From contig CAIKXW010000234.1 of NCBI GenBank assembly GCA_903831485.1, positions 1 to 16,933 of the forward strand: a DNA stretch of 16,933 nucleotides, given 5' to 3'. The notes under the pieces were generated by a model, which saw only the letters and a program-made list of their open reading frames with translations, did not search any database and had not been told where the DNA came from. This DNA is from an uncultured Alphaproteobacteria bacterium. Lineage in GTDB: Bacteria; Pseudomonadota; Alphaproteobacteria; Caulobacterales; Hyphomonadaceae. Position numbers and translations under genes: made by a program. Below are positions 6,748 through 14,416 of the stretch, piece after piece. The stretch's first letter is position 1. Each line of letters starts with the position of its first letter.

Positions 6748-7128
6748 TCACGATTTGCGGTTCTTCAGCTCGGCCCAGGCCTTCTGCGCCGCGTCTGCAT
6801 TCTCTTCGGTACTCTCGTAGAGTTCGGCCGTGCAGACATATTCGTTGGGCGTATCGCGTTCGGCGGCTTCGATGCGGCCAGCCTCTGCGCCGGCCTCCGT
6901 CATCAGCGTTTCGGTCGCGCCTGCAGCCTTGAGGTCCGTCATGAACGCCGATTTCACCGCCATGTTCGGTTCGCCGCATTTGGCGCCGAGCATCTCGCGA
7001 TAGGTCAGGGGCGTGAGGATGGGCGAGATATCGGCCATTGTCAGGTTTGCGGCGGACCCCGGCGCAGGCGCGCAACATGCCAGCAGCGCCCAGAGCGAGG
7101 CAGCGCAGACGGATCCGGCTCGAGCCAA
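6748..7128 (-). CDS. Small exported two-cysteine protein, unknown
   Basis: 126 residues from TTG at 7128. The start is set by GGGAGG 5 bases upstream; the longer open frame to 7209 would overlap the preceding gene and give no signal peptide at the N terminus. Residues 1-27 (core AASLWALLACCAPAPGSAA) are a signal peptide. LLAC could be a weak lipobox, otherwise cleavage near GSA-A. The mature part is mostly helical and acidic, with exactly two cysteines (C51 in GAKCGEPN, C99 in EYVCTAEL) that could form a periplasmic disulfide. It ends AAQKAWAELKNRKS. It sits 13 bases after the two-helix protein gene and 9 before lpd, within the PDH operon. No family recognised. Confidence 0.68.
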   Translation of the reverse strand: MARAGSVCAASLWALLACCAPAPGSAANLTMADISPILTPLTYREMLGAKCGEPNMAVKSAFMTDLKAAGATETLMTEAGAEAGRIEAAERDTPNEYVCTAELYESTEENADAAQKAWAELKNRKS

Positions 7129-7141
7129 CTTGACCTCCCGA

Positions 7142-7369
7142 TCAGTTCTTCGTGCTTCGATTGCGCACGTCTCTAAGCGTCTTGCGCACGGCGGCGCCCG
7201 ACCAGACAAACCAGACGACGCCGATGACGAGCAGCGACGCCGCCACGACGATCCTGCCCGAGCCGGGCGTCAGGCCCAGCACGCCGACGAAGAAGAAGTC
7301 GCCAAAAGTCGCAAACAGCGACAGGGCCAAGGCTATCGCGGCGATCAGTAGCTTCACGCGCAACGACAT
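7142..7369 (-). CDS. Small two-helix membrane protein within the PDH operon
   Basis: 75 residues. Hydrophobic segments at about 5-32 (KLLIAAIALALSLFATFGDF and onward to VGVLGL) and about 38-60 (GRIVVAASLLVIGVVWFVW) predict an inner-membrane hairpin, followed by a basic tail (VRKTLRDVRNRSTKN) in the cytoplasm. The start codon shares one base with the pdhC stop (TGATG), so its translation is probably coupled to E2. Unknown function. Its placement between E2 and E3 genes is unusual for the core PDH cluster as described in model alphaproteobacteria. Confidence 0.68.
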   Translation of the reverse strand: MSLRVKLLIAAIALALSLFATFGDFFFVGVLGLTPGSGRIVVAASLLVIGVVWFVWSGAAVRKTLRDVRNRSTKN

Positions 7370-8652
7370 CAGAGCAACATCGCTTCAGGCGTCTCGACAA
7401 ACTGCTTGAACGTAGCGAGCCAGCGCGCGCCCGTGGCGCCATCGACCACGCGATGGTCGCAGGTCAGCGTCACCGTCATGATGGTGGCGATCTCCAACTT
7501 ATCGTTCTTGACGACCGCGCGCTTCTCGCCCGCGCCAACGGACAGGATCATTCCTTCCGGCGGGTTGAGGATCGAGGCGAACTGGCGGATGCCCATCATG
7601 CCGAGGTTGGATATGGAGAACGTGCCGCCCATGTACTCCTGCGGCTTCAGCTTCTTGTCGCGCGCCCGCGCCGCCAGATCTTTCATATCCGACGCAATCT
7701 GTGCGAGCCCCTTGGTCTGCGCATCGCGCACCACGGGCGTGATGAGACCGCCGGGGATGGCCACAGCCACCGAGACATGCGCGGACTTGTGTTGGGCGAC
7801 GCCCTTGTCGGTATAGCTGGCGTTGGCGTCCGGATGCGCCATCAGCGCCATGGCGCAGGCCTTGATCAGCATGTCGTTGACCGAGACCTTGGTGCCGGAT
7901 GCAGCCGCCGCCTCATTGATACGCACGCGCGCGGACAGCAGGTGATCGATCTCGAGATCGATCGTCAGCGGGAAATGCGGCACCTGCATGAAGGACTGCG
8001 TGAGGCGGCGCGCCGTAACCTTGCGCACGCCATCGAGCGGGATCAATTCATAACTGTCGGGCGCGTAGACGCGATCGTCGAGCACTGCGGGTTCGATGAG
8101 GCTGACCGGACCGCCGGCGGCGGGCGCCTGTTTCGCGCCGCCCTTCGGCGCCTTCAGCACATCGCTCTTGATGATGCGCCCGTGCGGGCCAGAGCCCTTG
8201 AGCGCCAGCAGGTCGACGCCTTCCGGTTTCGCCAGCCGCTTCGCCAGAGGGGATGCCCGCAATCTGGGACCGCCGGGCGCCTGCCCGGCATTCTTTGTCT
8301 CGACGGGCGCAGTCGTCGCCTGCGGCGCCGCTGCCGGCCGGGAGGCCGGTGGTCCCGGATCAGGCTTGGCCTCGACCTTTGCCGCCACCGGCGTCGGCGC
8401 AACCCCGCCGCTCTCGCCATCCAGCTCGGCGATCACGGCGTTGACCTTTACGCCCTGCGCGCCTTCCTCGACCAGCAGCTTCGTCACGGTGCCTTCATCG
8501 ACGGCTTCGACTTCCATCGTCGCCTTGTCGGTCTCGATCTCGGCGATGATGTCGCCAGGCTTCACCTTGTCGCCAACCTTCACATGCCACTTGGCGAGGT
8601 TCCCCTCCTCCATCGTGGGCGACAGCGCAGGCATGGTGATGGAGGTTGTCAT
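7369..8652 (-). CDS. pdhC: Dihydrolipoamide acetyltransferase (PDH E2)
   Basis: 427 residues. One N-terminal lipoyl domain (1-78) carries the lipoylated Lys K43 in ETDKATMEV. An Ala/Pro-rich swinging linker (about 80-128) leads to the E1/E3-binding domain (about 130-165; RASPLAKRLA ... GSGPHGRIIKSDV). The catalytic acetyltransferase domain (about 200-427) has the active-site DHRVVDG with H400 and D404, and SISNLGMMGI. It transfers acetyl groups from lipoyl to CoA and forms the structural core of the complex. Its ATG overlaps the stop of the upstream lipoprotein gene (ATGA), and its stop overlaps the next start. The lipoyl-domain DNA is almost identical to that in pdhB. Confidence 0.97.
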   Translation of the reverse strand: MTTSITMPALSPTMEEGNLAKWHVKVGDKVKPGDIIAEIETDKATMEVEAVDEGTVTKLLVEEGAQGVKVNAVIAELDGESGGVAPTPVAAKVEAKPDPGPPASRPAAAPQATTAPVETKNAGQAPGGPRLRASPLAKRLAKPEGVDLLALKGSGPHGRIIKSDVLKAPKGGAKQAPAAGGPVSLIEPAVLDDRVYAPDSYELIPLDGVRKVTARRLTQSFMQVPHFPLTIDLEIDHLLSARVRINEAAAASGTKVSVNDMLIKACAMALMAHPDANASYTDKGVAQHKSAHVSVAVAIPGGLITPVVRDAQTKGLAQIASDMKDLAARARDKKLKPQEYMGGTFSISNLGMMGIRQFASILNPPEGMILSVGAGEKRAVVKNDKLEIATIMTVTLTCDHRVVDGATGARWLATFKQFVETPEAMLL

Positions 8653-8930
8653 GTCGGGGCTGCTTCACATTGGAAATAGAGCTCGTGGCGTTTGAAGTCG
8701 TCGGAATCGGTTCGCGCGTCGACGCTGAAAAGGCCGTCGCAGAAGCGCCCAGCCAATTCGTCGAGTTTTGCTTGAGCGTCAGATTGATCGTGGTCAGACA
8801 GCACCGCATGCTGAACATGCACCGGGCTGAGAACGATGCTGTAGTTGCCTTGTTGCGAAGCGCATCCGCCCAAAGTGACCGCGCTGACTATCGGCAACAG
8901 TGTGGGTCGCCTTGCACTCCTACTCCACAT
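8649..8930 (-). CDS. Small lipoprotein between pdhB and pdhC, unknown
   Basis: 93 residues. The N terminus [20 protein letters not shown] followed by GGCASQQG is a lipoprotein signal with the lipobox TLGGC; C23 would be lipidated, anchoring the protein in the envelope. The mature part is short and hydrophilic ([20 protein letters not shown]), with two more cysteines (C64, C88). The start is firmly placed: GAGGAAGG stands 6 bases before ATG at 8930, and this ATG lies 11 bases inside the end of pdhB. The stop overlaps the pdhC start by 4 bases. So it is translated between two enzyme subunits that must be made in proportion. No family recognised; its role is unknown. Confidence 0.75.
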   Translation of the reverse strand: MWSRSARRPTLLPIVSAVTLGGCASQQGNYSIVLSPVHVQHAVLSDHDQSDAQAKLDELAGRFCDGLFSVDARTDSDDFKRHELYFQCEAAPT

Positions 8931-10365
8931 AGCAAACCTTCCTCGCCGCCGCGACGATATCCTGCGCGTTCGGCAGCGAGAGTTTCTCAAGGTTCGCGGC
9001 ATACGGCAGCGGCACATCCTTCTGCGCCACGCGCATAGGCGGGGCGTCGAGATAGTCGAAGGCGTGTTCGGTGACGACGGCGGCGATCTCGGCGCCGACG
9101 CCGAAGAAGCGCCAGCCTTCCTCGCAGCAGACGATGCGGTTGGTTTTCTTCACGCTCTCGATGACGGTGGTCGTGTCGAGCGGCCGCAAGCTGCGCAGGT
9201 CAATCACTTCGGCTTCGATGCCCATGCCCGCCAGTTCCTCGGCCGCTTCGAGGGCGAACTTCACCATCCTTGAATGCGCGACCAGCGTGACGTCCGTTCC
9301 TTCGCGGCGGATACGCGCCTTGCCGATGGGGAGGACGAAATCCTCCACCTCGGGCACATCGAACTCGATGCCGTACATCAGCTCGTGCTCGAGGAAGACG
9401 ACGGGGTTGGGGTCGCGAATGGCAGCCTTCAGCAGGCCCTTGGCGTCGGCGGCGTCATAGGGCGCCAGAACCTTGAGCCCGGGGATGTGACCATACCAGG
9501 CGGAGTAATCCTGGCTGTGCTGGGCGCCTACGCGTGAAGCCGCGCCGTTCGGGCCGCGGAACACGATGGGGCAGCCCATCTGCCCGCCGGACATGTAGAG
9601 CGTCTTGGCGGCCGAGTTGATGATGTGGTCGATGGCCTGCATCGCGAAGTTGAACGTCATGAACTCCACGATCGGCTTCAGCCCGCCGAACGCCGCGCCC
9701 ACGCCGAGCCCGGCAAAGCCGTATTCTGTGATCGGCGTATCGATGATGCGGCGATCGCCAAACTCTTCCAGCAGGCCGCGCGAGACCTTGTAGGCGCCTT
9801 GGTACTGGCCGACTTCCTCGCCCATCAGGAACACGGTCTCATCGCGGCGCATCTCTTCGGCGATCGCGTCGCGCAGCGCATCGCGCACGGCGGTCTTCTT
9901 GTAGGTCACGCCTTCGGGCAGTGTCGGATCGTGCAGGCCTTCTGCGGCTGCGGCTTTCTGTTCCGGCGCGCGCAGGCGATGGCCGTCATTCTTCGCCTTC
10001 TGTTCGGTGGCCCCTTCGCCGGGCTTGCCGCCGGAAGCGTCTGCCTTGGCGTCCGTGCGGGTCTGTGTTTCCGCCTGCTTCGTGGTCGCCCTGCCCCTGC
10101 CGTCCGACTTGGGCGTCGGCGGTGCCTCGCCGTTCGATATCTGTGCGATCACAGCGTTGACCTTCACGCCCTCGGTTCCGGCCGCGATCAGCAGCTTCGA
10201 GATCACGCCTTCATCGACGGCCTCGACCTCCATCGTCGCCTTGTCGGTCTCGATCTCGGCGATCACGTCGCCCGGCTTCACGGGGTCGCCTTCCTTCACC
10301 AGCCACTTGGCGAGCTTGCCCTCCTCCATGGTGGGCGACAGCGCGGGCATCAGGATGTCGGTCAT
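8920..10365 (-). CDS. pdhB: Pyruvate dehydrogenase E1 beta subunit with lipoyl domain
   Basis: 481 residues. Residues 1-78 form a lipoyl domain (lipoyl Lys K42 in ETDKATMEV), followed by a charged, Ala-rich linker to about 150. The E1-beta body then starts with [20 protein letters not shown]. It contains [13 protein letters not shown] (E183/E184 region, contacting the thiamine ring), AQHSQ with H283, and the C-terminal domain ([20 protein letters not shown]). A lipoyl domain on E1-beta is a known feature of alphaproteobacterial PDH. With PdhA it decarboxylates pyruvate and reductively acetylates lipoyl groups. ATG at 10365 lies 2 bases after the pdhA stop; an in-frame start at 10398 would overlap pdhA and precede the lipoyl fold, so it is not used. 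Confidence 0.97.
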   Translation of the reverse strand: MTDILMPALSPTMEEGKLAKWLVKEGDPVKPGDVIAEIETDKATMEVEAVDEGVISKLLIAAGTEGVKVNAVIAQISNGEAPPTPKSDGRGRATTKQAETQTRTDAKADASGGKPGEGATEQKAKNDGHRLRAPEQKAAAAEGLHDPTLPEGVTYKKTAVRDALRDAIAEEMRRDETVFLMGEEVGQYQGAYKVSRGLLEEFGDRRIIDTPITEYGFAGLGVGAAFGGLKPIVEFMTFNFAMQAIDHIINSAAKTLYMSGGQMGCPIVFRGPNGAASRVGAQHSQDYSAWYGHIPGLKVLAPYDAADAKGLLKAAIRDPNPVVFLEHELMYGIEFDVPEVEDFVLPIGKARIRREGTDVTLVAHSRMVKFALEAAEELAGMGIEAEVIDLRSLRPLDTTTVIESVKKTNRIVCCEEGWRFFGVGAEIAAVVTEHAFDYLDAPPMRVAQKDVPLPYAANLEKLSLPNAQDIVAAARKVCYVE

Positions 10366-10367
10366 GA

Positions 10368-11381
10368 TCAGTGCGACTCCACCAGCACGTCGGTCCACAG
10401 CTCATCCGGATGAGGCTCGGGGCTGTCCTGAGCGAACTGCGCCGAGTCATTCACGATCTCGCGGATTTCGGCCTCGATCTGCTTCAGGTCGTCTTCTTTG
10501 ACATGCTTCGCATCCAGCAGCCGCTTTTTCAGCATCTCGATCGGGTCGTGATGCTCGCGCATCTCCTGCACTTCCTCGCGCGTGCGATACTTTGCCGGGT
10601 CGGACATGGAGTGGCCGCGGTAGCGGTAGGTCTTCATCTCGAGGATATAAGGGCCATCGCCATCGCGCGCACGCTGCACTGCTTTCGCAGCCGCCTTGCG
10701 CACGGCCAGCACGTCCATTCCATCCACTTCCTCGCCGGGGATCTCGAACGAGATGCCGCGCTTGTAGAGTTCGGTCTCGGCGGAGGCGCGGGCGATCGAG
10801 GTGCCCATCGCGTATTGATTGTTCTCGATCACGTAGACGACGGGCAGCTTCCACAGCGAGGCCATGTTGAACGCCTCATACACCTGACCCTGGTTCGACG
10901 CGCCGTCGCCGAAATAGGCGACGCAGACATTGTCCTGCCCCTTGTAGCGGTTGGCGAAGGCGAGGCCTGTGCCGAGCGGCACCTGCGCGCCAACGATTCC
11001 GTGGCCGCCGAAGAAGTTCTTCTCGCGGCTGAACATGTGCATCGAGCCGCCCTTCCCGCGGGCATAGCCGCCCTCGCGGCCGGTGAGTTCCGCCATCACG
11101 CCGCGCGAGGTCATGCCGGTGGCCAGCATGTGCCCGTGGTCGCGATAGCCCGTGATGACCTGGTCGTCGGGATCGAGCACCGACTGCACGCCGACCACAA
11201 CGGCCTCCTGGCCGATATAGAGGTGGCAGAAGCCGGCGATGAGGCCCATGCCGTAGAGCTGGCCGGCCTTTTCCTCGAAGCGACGGATGAGAAGCATGTC
11301 CCGATAAAACTGAACCAATTCAGTCTTCTGCGGTTCTGACACCGGTTTCCTAGTTTTGGTCACGCTCTTCCTTGCAGCCAT
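10368..11381 (-). CDS. pdhA: Pyruvate dehydrogenase E1 alpha subunit
   Basis: 337 residues, normal for the short E1-alpha of alphaproteobacteria. The thiamine diphosphate motif runs from GDG (158-160) to NN (187-188). H128 in [15 protein letters not shown] contacts the cofactor, and [15 protein letters not shown] (253-267) is the phosphorylation-loop region in mitochondrial homologues. The enzyme is cytoplasmic and is an alpha2beta2 tetramer with PdhB. It is the first enzyme gene of the cluster, 108 bases after ftsB. That gap, 11382-11489, may hold a promoter, but I could not identify one with confidence. AGGG lies about 10 bases before ATG. Confidence 0.97.
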   Translation of the reverse strand: MAARKSVTKTRKPVSEPQKTELVQFYRDMLLIRRFEEKAGQLYGMGLIAGFCHLYIGQEAVVVGVQSVLDPDDQVITGYRDHGHMLATGMTSRGVMAELTGREGGYARGKGGSMHMFSREKNFFGGHGIVGAQVPLGTGLAFANRYKGQDNVCVAYFGDGASNQGQVYEAFNMASLWKLPVVYVIENNQYAMGTSIARASAETELYKRGISFEIPGEEVDGMDVLAVRKAAAKAVQRARDGDGPYILEMKTYRYRGHSMSDPAKYRTREEVQEMREHHDPIEMLKKRLLDAKHVKEDDLKQIEAEIREIVNDSAQFAQDSPEPHPDELWTDVLVESH

Positions 11382-11489
11382 CGCGTGGAATCCCTGCCCT
11401 GTCTGGAGAGAATAGAGGGCGATCCGGCCCTTTTCCTAGCTTATCGCGGGTTTGAAAGCCGAGTTCCACACTGGATTCGCGAATTTTTT

Positions 11490-11792
11490 TCAGCGAACCG
11501 CCACCAGAACCTCGTCCGGCCGGACGTAGGACAGCCGTGTCCGGGCGATTTCTTCGACATAGTCGAGATCCAGGGTGCGGTCGCGCAGGCGCTCGAGCGA
11601 GATTTCAAGGGCGGCGCGGTCGGCTTTCAGCGTGTCGATCTCGGCCAGCAGGGCCTCTTCCTGCTGCTGCAGGTTTCCCCAGGCGGCAAGTCCCTGCTCG
11701 CCGGCGACGGCGTGATAGGAAAAGTACAGGATCGCCGCGCCGATGGCGCCGGGTAGAAGGACGGCCTTGAGCGTCTTCAGGACCCCGTCCAT
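11490..11792 (-). CDS. ftsB: FtsB/DivIC-type septum formation initiator protein
   Basis: 100 residues from ATG at 11792. A short N terminus, then one membrane helix (about 9-30; AVLLPGAIGAAILYFSYHAV). A periplasmic coiled coil follows (about 40-78; LQQQEEALLAEIDTLKADRA, LEISLERLRDR), and the end is DLDYVEEIARTRLSYVRPDE, typical of the family. FtsB/DivIC proteins bridge FtsL and FtsQ in the division complex. An ftsB-like gene ahead of pdhA is a recurrent alphaproteobacterial arrangement, which supports both calls. The frame also opens with TTG at 11813 (seven more residues); ATG is preferred, with GAGG close before it. Whether it is co-transcribed with pdhA is not shown. Confidence 0.87.
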   Translation of the reverse strand: MDGVLKTLKAVLLPGAIGAAILYFSYHAVAGEQGLAAWGNLQQQEEALLAEIDTLKADRAALEISLERLRDRTLDLDYVEEIARTRLSYVRPDEVLVAVR

Positions 11793-11954
11793 CGCCTCTA
11801 CCAAATCTCCCAAGCCGCGACCGTCGCGTCGTGCGACATCAGCGTGAGACGGTTAACCCGTCATGAAGGACGCCGGAAATACACCAGAACGCTACGTCGC
11901 GTGCTGGGCCCCTGCTTTGCAACTTCGCCTCAGAAGCGAACTGCGAGGTCTAAC

Positions 11955-12238
11955 ATGACACGCGCAGTTGAATCGTTTGTGACCGGTCCCGCGATCCCAG
12001 CCGTGGTTGACCACAACCTGCCCAGGTAGTTTGCCTCGGACGAGGCGCTGATCGACATCCTCGACCGCTGTCCGCACGACCTCTTCGACATAAACCATTA
12101 CGCCTTCGATACAGACGGCCAGTCACCCTGAGCACGGGTTCGCGAGGGCGCGCCGACGGGCGGGCTATGCTCGACGCGAACCGGGCCGGGCGGCTGTTGG
12201 TCAACCTGCGCTTGGCTTGGTCCCCGCTGAGGCACGTC
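11955..12238 (+). pseudogene. Frameshifted gene remnant with in-frame stop
   Basis: A plausible start (GAGG 6 bases before ATG at 11955) opens a frame with TAG at 12027-12029. It then reads FASDEALIDILDRCPHDLFD, INHYAFDTDGQ to 12122, followed by TGA at 12129. Shifting frame by one base right after GACGGC CA restores a coherent continuation, VTLSTGSRGRADGRAMLDAN then RAGRLLVNLRLAW. This fits loss of one G from GGCCAGGTCACC. The joined text looks like a real protein N terminus (DxLFDINxYxFDxDG ... TGxRGR ... GRLxVNLR), a pattern I associate with an alphaproteobacterial cupin/dioxygenase-like family, but I cannot name it firmly. The remnant ends where the palindromic repeat begins. Confidence 0.5.
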
Positions 12239-12336
12239 TGTCATCCAGGCCGGGTGCAGCAAGAGCGAGCGAGATTTCAGCGACTTCGAACCCGCCATGG
12301 GTCCCGGATAGCCGCTACGCGGCTTCCGGGATGGCA
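12239..12336. repeat. Palindromic interspersed-repeat-like element
   Basis: The ends are imperfect inverted repeats: TGTCATCC (12239-12246) and GGATGGCA (12329-12336). Inside is a strong hairpin with arms CCCGGA-T-AGCCGC (12303-12315, T bulged) and GCGGCT-TCCGGG (12319-12330) around the loop TAC. This style (TCATCC...CCCGGA...CGCGGCTTCCGGGATG) is like short dispersed palindromic repeats common between genes in alphaproteobacteria; that it is repeated in this genome is inference from one copy. It lies 21 bases beyond the ssb stop and could also shape the 3' end of the ssb mRNA. Confidence 0.5.
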
Positions 12337-12357
12337 TTCATGGCTACCTGCCAGAAT

Positions 12358-12855
12358 CTAGAACGGAATCTCGTCGTCGAAATCAGGACGTGAGAAGTCC
12401 TCCGACGGACCCTTGCCGCCCTTGGCTTTCGCACCGGCATTGCGGGCCGGTGCACGGTCCTCGTAGCCGCCACCCGAGCCTGCGCCCGCCCCACCGCCTT
12501 CGCTGCGGCCGTCGAGCATGGTCAGCGTTGAGCCGAAATTCCGCAGCACGACTTCAGTCGAGTATTTGTCGTTGCCGTCCTTGTCCTGCCATTTGCGGGT
12601 TTCGAGCTGGCCCTCGATGTAAACCTTCGAGCCCTTCTTGAGATACTGCTCGACGATGCGCACGAGGCCTTCGCTGAACACCACGACGCGGTGCCATTCG
12701 GTCTTTTCCTTGCGCTCGCCTGAATTCTTGTCGCGCCAGCTTTCGGATGTAGCGATCGAGAGGTTCGCGATCGAACCGCCGGACGGCATCTGCTTGATCT
12801 CCGGGTCACGCCCCAGATTGCCGATGAGGATTACCTTGTTGACCGAGCCGGCCAT
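12358..12855 (-). CDS. ssb: Single-stranded DNA-binding protein
   Basis: 165 residues. The OB fold spans about 4-115: [77 protein letters not shown] Gly-rich disordered tail follows ([16 protein letters not shown]), ending in the acidic DFDDEIPF that docks partner proteins such as helicases and exonucleases. It binds single-stranded DNA as a tetramer during replication, repair and recombination. GGAG stands 6 bases before ATG at 12855. Three LexA-type half-sites lie about 160 bases upstream, so damage induction is likely. The palindromic repeat follows its stop codon. Confidence 0.97.
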   Translation of the reverse strand: MAGSVNKVILIGNLGRDPEIKQMPSGGSIANLSIATSESWRDKNSGERKEKTEWHRVVVFSEGLVRIVEQYLKKGSKVYIEGQLETRKWQDKDGNDKYSTEVVLRNFGSTLTMLDGRSEGGGAGAGSGGGYEDRAPARNAGAKAKGGKGPSEDFSRPDFDDEIPF

Positions 12856-13017
12856 GATCGTCTCCGTTCTCCATTCCGGCCCCGGCCGAGCTCACTCGAT
12901 CCGCTCCGGTTCCTGACACAGGACGGGCACCCTAGGGTCGCCCGTCACTTCACGCGACACGCGAAACACCGTCCGCTCCTGCCATCCACACAAATTGATG
13001 CTGCGGCGGCACACGAT

Positions 13018-13043
13018 GTTCCGTGTTTGTTCTTTCACAGAAC
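13018..13043 (-). promoter_or_regulatory. LexA (SOS) operator-like array upstream of ssb
   Basis: GTTC at 13018-13021 and GTTC at 13029-13032 are separated by exactly 7 bases, the GTTC-N7-GTTC box established for alphaproteobacterial LexA. A third half-site, GAAC at 13040-13043, follows after another 7 bases in inverted orientation. The array lies in the 332-base gap 12856-13187, about 160 bases upstream of the ssb start. A TTGCAA hexamer (13052-13057) on its upstream side could be a -35 element for ssb, which would put LexA over the promoter; no good -10 was found. Confidence 0.6.
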
Positions 13044-13105
13044 AGACGCGTTTGCAAGGCAGACTTTCCAAACGGCTGCCCCCCGCCCGCCTTCCGCAGA
13101 CCTTG

Positions 13106-13141
13106 AAAACGGATTGCGTCCCAGCCCCGTTGCGCAATCCG
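13106..13141 (-). terminator. Intrinsic terminator after the threonine/serine dehydratase-type gene
   Basis: Read on the minus strand, CGGATTGCG (13141-13133) and CGCAATCCG (13118-13110) pair perfectly over 9 bases around a 14-base loop, and TTTT (13109-13106) follows at once. It begins 47 bases after the stop codon of the PLP-enzyme gene (13188), the expected place, and insulates the LexA/ssb region downstream. The T-run is short, so efficiency may be moderate. Confidence 0.6.
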
Positions 13142-13187
13142 TGGCCCCGGCGAAGATGGGTGGGGGTAACCGCTGCCGAGTTTGCTC

Positions 13188-14192
13188 TCAGTCAGGCGCC
13201 CTCGCGATCGCGCGCGCAAACATGTCCGCATCCACATTCCCGCCCGACAGAACGACCAGCACCGGACCGCGCGCTGCAAAATGCGCACGGTTGTTCAGAA
13301 GCACAGCCAACCCGTTGGCGCCTCCCGGCTCGACCACAAGCTTCATGTTGTGGAAGGCAAAGCTCATCGCATCCAGCAGCTGGTCATTGCTCGCCGTGAA
13401 CCCGCCGCGCACGCGCCGCTTGTGGATTTCAAACGTCAGCGCGCCCGGCTCCGGAGACATCAGCGCATCCGCAATCGAACGAATGCCCGGCGCGTTGCTG
13501 ACAATCTGCCTGGCCGCCAGCGAGCGGATTAGATCGTCATGCCCCTCAGGCTCCGCCACATACACCTCGGTGTCAGGCGACACGCCCTCGAACGCCACCG
13601 CCATGCCAGCCAGCAAACCGCCGCCCGATGCATTGCAGATCAGGCTGCCGAACGTCACGCCCATGGCTGCCGCATCCCGCGCCGCCTCCAGCCCGGCAGT
13701 CCCCTGCCCAGCCATGATCCAGCTGTCGTCGAACGGCCGCACCGTCGTCGCGCCGCTCGCGCCGGCAATCGCTGCGGCGATCGCCTCTCTGCTCTCCTTT
13801 GCGCGATCATACAACCGCACCTCGGCCCCGCGCCGCCGCGTGCTTGCGATCTTCGCCGCCGGCGCATCCGACGGCATGACGATCGTCGCCTTCATCCCGA
13901 GCAAACGTGCGCTTTCCGCCACGCCCTGAGCATGATTGCCTGACGAGAACGCGACAACGCCCTTGCTGCGATCCCCCTCGGGAATCCGGCTAATCCGATT
14001 CCACGCCCCGCGCATCTTGAACGAGCCGGTCCGCTGCAGCGTCTCGGGCTTGACCCAGACCGGCGCGCCTACCGCCTCATCCAGCGCATCGAACCGCAAC
14101 AGTGGCGTCCGAACCGTGACGTCCTTGACGCGTACGGCCGCATCTTCGATATCGGCAAATGTCGGCAGGTCGCGCAGCGGATCGGTGATCAT
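13188..14192 (-). CDS. Threonine/serine dehydratase-type PLP enzyme
   Basis: 334 residues from ATG at 14192. A fold-type II PLP enzyme: PLP-binding Lys K59 in TGSFKMRGA, phosphate- and substrate-contacting SSGNHAQG (83-90), the Gly loop SGGGLLAG (189-196), and SGGN (316-319) near the PLP ring nitrogen. It has no C-terminal ACT regulatory domain, so it resembles the short catabolic threonine dehydratase or serine/threonine dehydratase-racemase group rather than long biosynthetic IlvA. The likely reaction is deamination of L-threonine or L-serine to the 2-oxo acid and ammonia. Starts further upstream (TTG at 14294) lack family character. The ribosome binding site is poor. An intrinsic terminator follows. 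Confidence 0.88.
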   Translation of the reverse strand: MITDPLRDLPTFADIEDAAVRVKDVTVRTPLLRFDALDEAVGAPVWVKPETLQRTGSFKMRGAWNRISRIPEGDRSKGVVAFSSGNHAQGVAESARLLGMKATIVMPSDAPAAKIASTRRRGAEVRLYDRAKESREAIAAAIAGASGATTVRPFDDSWIMAGQGTAGLEAARDAAAMGVTFGSLICNASGGGLLAGMAVAFEGVSPDTEVYVAEPEGHDDLIRSLAARQIVSNAPGIRSIADALMSPEPGALTFEIHKRRVRGGFTASNDQLLDAMSFAFHNMKLVVEPGGANGLAVLLNNRAHFAARGPVLVVLSGGNVDADMFARAIARAPD

Positions 14193-14416
14193 GCAGCGCT
14201 TATGGCGCGCGTCGAAAAACGCTGCAACGCCTGTCTCCGGAGCGATGTCGTCCAGTACGCAATCAGATTGTCGACAGCGGAGCTCACGACCCAAGAAGAA
14301 TAACCACCGGGCCGCCCGAGGCCCGCCTGGCCGCGATCAACGTGCGGATGATCATCGCCCTCGATCTCGACACGCTTCCGATCGAGAAAATGGACGGCCG
14401 CAACAACGGGTAGCTG

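Noticed and set aside
7453..8679. 408-codon plus-strand frame opposite pdhC
   Set aside because: It is antisense to a fully recognisable E2 gene; long frames opposite high-GC genes are expected, and the text is His/Arg/Leu-rich with no domain.
8920..10365. Lipoyl domain fused to E1-beta as a novel fusion
   Set aside because: This is a known, normal feature of alphaproteobacterial PdhB.
9625..11339. Long plus-strand frames opposite pdhB and pdhA (9625-10413 and 10371-11339)
   Set aside because: Antisense shadows of two certain genes; no ribosome binding sites or protein-like composition.
11475..11490. Palindrome ATTCGCGAAT followed by seven T, just past the ftsB stop
   Set aside because: The T-run follows the palindrome on the plus strand, whereas ftsB and pdhA are read on the minus strand; the stem is also too short for a terminator.
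14294..14413. Plus-strand open frame ending INVRMIIALDLDTLPIEK then MDGRNNG before TAG at 14411
   Set aside because: It looks somewhat protein-like but has no usable start signal, overlaps no recognised family and is very short; possibly a gene fragment, too weak to list.
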